Shown here one piece after another: positions 38,453 to 42,420 of a stretch of 42,420 nt of DNA. The notes under the pieces are model-generated. The model was not told the origin of the DNA. It worked only from the letters and a program-made list of their open reading frames with translations, and did no database searches. The stretch spans positions 1 through 42,420 of the forward strand of contig CAAFYG010000072.1 of the NCBI GenBank assembly GCA_900767195.1, in the 5' to 3' direction. Positions within the stretch are counted from its first letter, which is position 1; each line of letters starts with the position of its first letter. This DNA comes from Clostridia bacterium. GTDB taxonomy: Bacteria; Bacillota; Clostridia; Christensenellales; Borkfalkiaceae. A program made the translations under genes and the position numbers.

Positions 38453-39317
38453 ACTTTTAGAAACGCTGATCGGCGGACTCAGTCAGGGCGGCGTGTACGC
38501 CTTAATCGCGCTCGGGTACACCATGGTGTACGGCATCGCGAAAATGCTGAATTTCGCCCACGGCGACATTATCATGGTAGGCGGCTACACGATTATGGTA
38601 TTCTTTTATCAGACGGGCATGCCGATCGTTGCGCTGCTCGCGGCAATCGTCGTTTGCGTAGCCGTAGGACTTCTCACCGAACGGCTCGCCTACCGCCCCT
38701 TGCGCGGCGCTTCGCCCCTTGCCGTACTCATCACGGCGATCGGCGTTTCTTCTCTTTTGCAATCGCTCACGCAACTCATTTTCGGCACGGCAAGCAGCAT
38801 GGTGATCGTAAACACGTTCGGCACGATTAAAATCGGCTCGCTCGTCATCGAAGTCAGCACGCTGATCACCCTGTTTTCCGCCGCGGCGGTGATGATCGCG
38901 CTCACCCTTTTCGTGAATAAAACGAAAACAGGCAAAGCGATGCTCGCCGTATCCGAAGATCAGGGCGCGGCGAAACTCATGGGCATCGGCGTAAACCGCG
39001 TGATCGCAATCACGTTTGCCGTCGGCTCGGCTCTCGCCGCGCTCGCGGGGTATTTCTCGCTTCTGAAATCGCCGTCGGTATCCATAACCATGGGGTCTCT
39101 CCCCGGCATCAAGGCATTCACGGCGGCGGTGATCGGCGGTATCGGCTCGATTCCCGGCGCAATGCTCGGCGGAATTCTGCTCGGCGTGATCGAAACCGCC
39201 TGCAACGCCGCCGGGCTTGCCAACTGGACGCTCGCCATCGAATTTGCCGTACTGATTCTCATTCTTCTCGTGCGCCCCGCGGGTTTACTCGGCAAAAAAA
39301 GGAGGGAAAAAGTATGA
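38445..39317 (+). CDS. livH: Branched-chain amino acid ABC transporter permease LivH
   Basis: The 290-residue permease opens with LIGGLSQGGVYALIALGYTMVYGIAKMLNFAHGDIIMVGGY, the LivH signature, and ends with the coupling region MGSLPGIKAFTAAVIGGIGSIPGAMLGGILLGVIE before a basic tail. About eight membrane helices are expected. The EDQGAAKLMGIGVNRVIAITFAVGSALAALAGY segment is also typical. It forms the channel with LivM. Its start overlaps livJ by 8 nt and its stop overlaps livM by 4 nt, so the genes are translated as a coupled set. Confidence 0.95.
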   Translation: MAKLLETLIGGLSQGGVYALIALGYTMVYGIAKMLNFAHGDIIMVGGYTIMVFFYQTGMPIVALLAAIVVCVAVGLLTERLAYRPLRGASPLAVLITAIGVSSLLQSLTQLIFGTASSMVIVNTFGTIKIGSLVIEVSTLITLFSAAAVMIALTLFVNKTKTGKAMLAVSEDQGAAKLMGIGVNRVIAITFAVGSALAALAGYFSLLKSPSVSITMGSLPGIKAFTAAVIGGIGSIPGAMLGGILLGVIETACNAAGLANWTLAIEFAVLILILLVRPAGLLGKKRREKV

Positions 39318-40564
39318 CGGAAACCGCTACTCAGCCCGAAAATGCAAAAAAAACAAGTTGGTTTTCGTACGTGAAAAGCTCGTTCAAGCCGAAAAACTAT
39401 GTCTCTTACGCCGTTCTCGCGCTGCTCATCGCGTTTTTTCTCGTATTCGGCAAAGGCTTTAAGCAGACGAACGTTTTAATGCTCGAAAAAATTTCGTACA
39501 GCGTGATCGCCGCCCTTTCCCTTTCGCTCGTCGTCGGCTTTTTAGGCGAACTTTCGCTGGGACAGGCGGGGTTTATGTGTCTCGGCGCATATCTCGGCGG
39601 CTATTTTCAAACGTACGTGTACGGCGCGTTTTCTCAAAGCCTGCCCCTGCTTTCTTTGCTTCTCACCATGCTCCTTGGCGGCTTCTTCGCCGCAATCGCC
39701 GGTTTGATTATCGGACTTCCCGCTCTGCGCTTAAAAGGCGATTATCTCGCCATCGTCACGCTCGCGTTCGGCGAAATCGTGAAAGTCGTTTTCCGCAATC
39801 TGAAAACGTTCGGCGCGGAAAAAGGCATGGAAACGATACGCTATTCCCCGTCGTCGCTGTACATTATCGGCTTTTTCGCCGTCCTTTTCACGCTCGTCGT
39901 CATCCGCAATTTTATCAAAAGCAAACACGGCAGAGCGGTAACGGCGATCCGCGACAACGAAATCGCGGCGCGCGCCATGGGCGTAAACGTCACCTATTAT
40001 AAGCTTGTGGTATTCGTGCTTTCCGCGTTTTTCGCGGGCGTTGCCGGCGTACTCTTTTCCAACGCGAATTATACGATTAAAAGCATCTCGTTCGACTACA
40101 ATTATTCGATCGACATTCTCGTGATGGTCGTACTCGGCGGCATGGGCAGTTTAAACGGCACTATGCTTTCCGCCGCGCTCATCACCTTTTTAAACGCGAA
40201 ACTTTCCACTGTGTTAACGGGCGATCTCGCCGCGCTGCAAAAGCTCGTCTACGCGCTCGTTCTCGTTTTAATCGTCATCTACAACAACGCGCCGAAGCTG
40301 AAAACCTTCCGCGAAAAATACAATCTGCGCCGCCTGCGCGAAAAGCTTTCCGCCGCGCTGCACCGGCTGTTTTTAAAAAAGCACCCCGCCGACGATCCCG
40401 CCGACGAAAAACCGGACGCCGCCGACTGGAGCAATATTCCCACCAAAGTGCCGATGGACGCGATTTTATCCACCGACTTCACGCCGGGCGCGGCGTCCGA
40501 CGAAGACAAACCCGATAAACCCGAAAGAAACGAAACGAATAAAAACGCGGAGGGAAAATCATGA
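39314..40564 (+). CDS. livM: Branched-chain amino acid ABC transporter permease LivM with C-terminal extension
   Basis: The 416-residue permease has the LivM core: SYSVIAALSLSLVVGFLGELSLGQAGFMCLGAYLGGY, LPALRLKGDYLAIVTLAFGEIVKVVFRN, SKHGRAVTAIRDNEIAARAMGVNVTYYKLVVFVLSAFFAGVAG and the coupling region VMVVLGGMGSLNGTMLSAALITFLN. After the last helix and a basic KLKTFREKYNLRRLREKL stretch it carries about 75 hydrophilic residues rich in Asp, Pro, Lys and Glu (DDPADEKPDAADWSN through KPERNETNKNAEGKS), likely disordered in the cytoplasm and not usual in LivM. It overlaps both neighbours by 4 nt. Confidence 0.94.
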   Translation: MTETATQPENAKKTSWFSYVKSSFKPKNYVSYAVLALLIAFFLVFGKGFKQTNVLMLEKISYSVIAALSLSLVVGFLGELSLGQAGFMCLGAYLGGYFQTYVYGAFSQSLPLLSLLLTMLLGGFFAAIAGLIIGLPALRLKGDYLAIVTLAFGEIVKVVFRNLKTFGAEKGMETIRYSPSSLYIIGFFAVLFTLVVIRNFIKSKHGRAVTAIRDNEIAARAMGVNVTYYKLVVFVLSAFFAGVAGVLFSNANYTIKSISFDYNYSIDILVMVVLGGMGSLNGTMLSAALITFLNAKLSTVLTGDLAALQKLVYALVLVLIVIYNNAPKLKTFREKYNLRRLREKLSAALHRLFLKKHPADDPADEKPDAADWSNIPTKVPMDAILSTDFTPGAASDEDKPDKPERNETNKNAEGKS

Positions 40565-41337
40565 ACGGAGAATATATCCTCGAAACGCAGAATCTCGGCA
40601 TCTCGTTCGGCGGTTTAAAGGCGGCGGAAAACGTAAATCTGCGTATAAAAAAAGGCGCGCTGTACGGGCTGATCGGGCCGAACGGCGCGGGCAAAACCAC
40701 CGTTTTCAATATGCTCACGGGCGTTTATAAACCCACCGAAGGCGAATTTTACTTAGACGGCGAAAACCTTACGGGGCTTGATCAGGCGGCGATCTGCAAA
40801 AAAGGCGTGGCGCGCACCTTTCAGAATATCCGCCTTTTCAACAACATGAGCGTGATCAAAAACGTGCTGATTTCGCTCGCCAACCACCCCGAATACAAGT
40901 GCAATCTTTTCCAAAGCGTGTTTCGCACCAAACGCTTCTACGAAACGGAAAAAGCCATGCGCAACGAAGCGAAAGAAATTTTAAACGTGTTCGGTCTTTT
41001 AAACGAGCGCAATCTGCTTTCCTGCTCGCTGCCCTACGGCAAGCAGCGGAAATTAGAAATCGCCCGCGCTATCGCCACCCGCCCGAAACTTTTGCTGCTC
41101 GACGAGCCTGCGGCGGGCATGAACCCGCAGGAAACGGAAGAGCTGATGCAAACGATCGAACTCATTCGCGAACGTTTCCGCGCCACGATTCTTTTAATCG
41201 AACACGACATGAAGCTTGTGAGCGGCATCTGCGAAGAAGTCACGGTGCTTGAATTCGGAAAAACGCTCGCGCAGGGCGAAACGAAAGAAGTGCTTTCTCG
41301 CCCCGAAGTGGTGAAAGCGTACCTGGGAGAAGATTAA
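40561..41337 (+). CDS. livG: Branched-chain amino acid ABC transporter ATP-binding protein LivG
   Basis: The 258-residue ATPase has Walker A GLIGPNGAGKTTVFNMLTGVY, the family-specific GVARTFQNIRLFNNMSVIKNVL, signature LPYGKQRKLEIARAIAT, Walker B LLLLDEPAAGMNPQE and switch His in LIEHDMKLV. The C-terminal AQGETKEVLSRPEVVKAYLGED is the LivG ending. In the signature most relatives read LSYG; here it is LPYG. It works as a heterodimer with LivF. Its start overlaps livM by 4 nt, and livF begins one base after its stop. Confidence 0.95.
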   Translation: MNGEYILETQNLGISFGGLKAAENVNLRIKKGALYGLIGPNGAGKTTVFNMLTGVYKPTEGEFYLDGENLTGLDQAAICKKGVARTFQNIRLFNNMSVIKNVLISLANHPEYKCNLFQSVFRTKRFYETEKAMRNEAKEILNVFGLLNERNLLSCSLPYGKQRKLEIARAIATRPKLLLLDEPAAGMNPQETEELMQTIELIRERFRATILLIEHDMKLVSGICEEVTVLEFGKTLAQGETKEVLSRPEVVKAYLGED

Positions 41338-41338
41338 A

Positions 41339-42052
41339 ATGGCATTGCTCGAAGTGGAAAATTTAGAAGTATACTACGGCTTGATCCGCGCGGTGAAAGG
41401 CGTTTCGTTTTATGCGGAACGGGGCGAAATCGTGGCGCTCATCGGCGCGAACGGCGCAGGCAAAACCACCATTCTGCACGCAATCAACGGCTTACAGCCC
41501 GCGCGCGGCGGCACGGTGAAATACGGCGGGCGCGATTTATTGAAAACGCCCGCGCATAAAATCGTGCGGCTCGGCTTAACGCAAGTGCCGGAAGGCCGGC
41601 GGGTGTTTTCCGAACTGTCCGTAAAAGATAATCTCCTGCTCGGCGCGTACTCGCGTAAAGACAAAAAGGAAATCAAAGAAACGCTCGGATACGTGTTCGA
41701 ATTGTTTCCGCGGCTTGCGGAACGCGTTTCGCAGGCGGCAGGCACGCTTTCGGGCGGCGAACAGCAAATGCTTGCCGTGGGCAGAGCGTTGATGTCCAAG
41801 CCGGAAACCTTACTGTTAGACGAGCCGTCCATGGGGCTTTCGCCGCTGTACGTAAACGTGATTTTCGATACGATCAAGAAGATCAACGAGCAAGGCACAA
41901 CGATCGTGCTTGTAGAGCAGAACGCGAAAAAGGCGTTATCGATCGCCGCACGGGCGTACGTGCTGGAAACGGGAAAAATCGTGCGCGAAGGCACGGGGAA
42001 AGAATTGTTAAACGATCCCGCGATCCGCGCCGCCTACTTAGGGCAAGCTTAG
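41339..42052 (+). CDS. livF: Branched-chain amino acid ABC transporter ATP-binding protein LivF
   Basis: The 237-residue ATPase has LEVENLEVYYGLIRAVKGVSF, Walker A LIGANGAGKTTILHAINGL, LTQVPEGRRVFSELSVKDNLLLGAY, signature LSGGEQQMLAVGRALMSKPETL, Walker B LLLDEPSMGLSP and VEQNAKKALSIAARAYVLETGKIV, the LivF pattern in which the switch His is replaced by Gln (VEQN). It pairs with LivG. It starts one base after the livG stop and ends the liv operon; an intrinsic terminator follows about 60 nt later. Confidence 0.96.
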   Translation: MALLEVENLEVYYGLIRAVKGVSFYAERGEIVALIGANGAGKTTILHAINGLQPARGGTVKYGGRDLLKTPAHKIVRLGLTQVPEGRRVFSELSVKDNLLLGAYSRKDKKEIKETLGYVFELFPRLAERVSQAAGTLSGGEQQMLAVGRALMSKPETLLLDEPSMGLSPLYVNVIFDTIKKINEQGTTIVLVEQNAKKALSIAARAYVLETGKIVREGTGKELLNDPAIRAAYLGQA

Positions 42053-42110
42053 CCTGCACTAAGTAACGGACTGTTGCCTTTGCGTTTGAAATCCGCAATC
42101 TGCCTTTTTC

Positions 42111-42144
42111 AAAGCCTTCTCCCGGGGGAGAAGGCTTTATTTTT
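42111..42144 (+). terminator. Terminator of the liv operon
   Basis: AAAGCCTTCTCCC and GGGAGAAGGCTTT (42111-42123, 42126-42138) form a long stem with a tight GG-rich loop, followed by ATTTTT. Its sequence resembles hairpin two of the nearby B modules. Confidence 0.88.
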
Positions 42145-42149
42145 GCCTA

Positions 42150-42420
42150 TTTCATAGGCTTCCCCTCGGGGGGCTTTTCTCGCCAAGTTGCCGCCCAATG
42201 GCAACTTCGGCGGATTACTCTGCCACGTAGTGGCGGTGATGAGGGGCATAGCTTGTTTTCTAAATCTATCAGTTTAAGTGATAATGTAACTGCCCCTCAT
42301 CAGTCAACTTTCATAGGCTTCCCCTCGGGGGGAAGCTCTGCCACGTAGTGGCGGTGATGAGGGGCATAGCTTGTTTTCTAAATCTATCAATTTAAGTGAT
42401 AATGTAACTGCCCCTTATCA
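42150..42420 (-). repeat. Repeat cluster 5, 3' of livF (two B modules on the minus strand, tandem)
   Basis: No gene is seen. Two B copies lie on the minus strand. Both have hairpin one GCCAC-GTA-GTGGC (42222-42234 and 42340-42352). The second has hairpin two GCTTCCCC/GGGGAAGC (42317-42336). In the first copy extra sequence with its own stem (AAGTTGCC/GGCAACTT, about 42185-42206) splits the region between the hairpins. The second copy is bounded by GCCCCTCATCA (42292-42302) and TGATGAGGGGC (42355-42365), an 11-bp terminal inverted repeat. The linker after each copy (CATAGCTTGTTTTCTAAATC onward) is nearly the same. The array runs to the window edge. Confidence 0.85.

Noticed and set aside
42150..42420. 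CRISPR array at the right edge
   Set aside because: Only two long, internally palindromic units are present and the intervening sequence is itself repeated, so there are no unique spacers.

Overview
The window looks like chromosome of an uncultured, anaerobic-type Bacillota (Clostridia). The signs are a Gram-positive style S10 ribosomal operon start, strong AGGAGG ribosome binding sites, sigma-A promoters of the TTGACA-17-TATAAT type, intrinsic terminators, Cys-anchored lipoproteins, and a YunB-type sporulation gene next to murG. I cannot name genus or order from sequence alone. No rRNA, tRNA, CRISPR array, prophage or transposase gene is visible.

Layout. 1-1400 (minus): start of the S10 operon (rpsJ, rplC, edge of rplD) behind a roughly 245-nt leader. 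1613-3250 (plus): a membrane protein and a PHP-family histidinol-phosphatase-like gene. 3567-8375: rhamnose catabolism (rhaB, rhaD, fucO) divergent from a DeoR-type regulator. 8399-13552: amino-sugar catabolism (a ROK-family kinase-like protein, nagB, nagA, a small XRE regulator) divergent from an AraC regulator. 13573-16208: an ECF S-component (probably vitamin B6) divergent from a shortened MocR regulator coupled to a DNA glycosylase. 16235-24790: a duplicated-domain lipoprotein and an 1886-residue DUF4011/helicase/nuclease-like protein of the anti-phage Hhe type. 24834-27198: a small membrane protein, murG and yunB. 27208-33423: a complete oppABCDF oligopeptide ABC importer. 33582-36832: a YhaN/YhaO (SbcCD-like) DNA repair pair behind a LexA-like box. 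36924-42144: a complete livJHMGF branched-chain amino acid importer.

The clearest find is upstream of livJ. A 28-codon leader peptide carries nine Val/Ile/Leu codons in an 11-codon run. It is followed by mutually exclusive pause, antiterminator and terminator helices, which is the arrangement of ribosome-mediated attenuation, here on a transporter operon. It is too short for normal ORF calling.

A second theme is a family of dispersed repeat clusters (near 3.3, 4.9, 10.8, 18.5 and 42.2 kb). Each holds a two-hairpin module whose first stem changes sequence from copy to copy while pairing is kept. All six copies lie just 3' of a gene and in the same orientation relative to it. Other points of interest are the altered nuclease motif in the DUF4011 helicase, a ROK protein lacking the usual zinc-site residues, the MocR protein with its C-terminal domain missing and an ATACCA-type operator, and the LexA-like box on the DNA repair pair.
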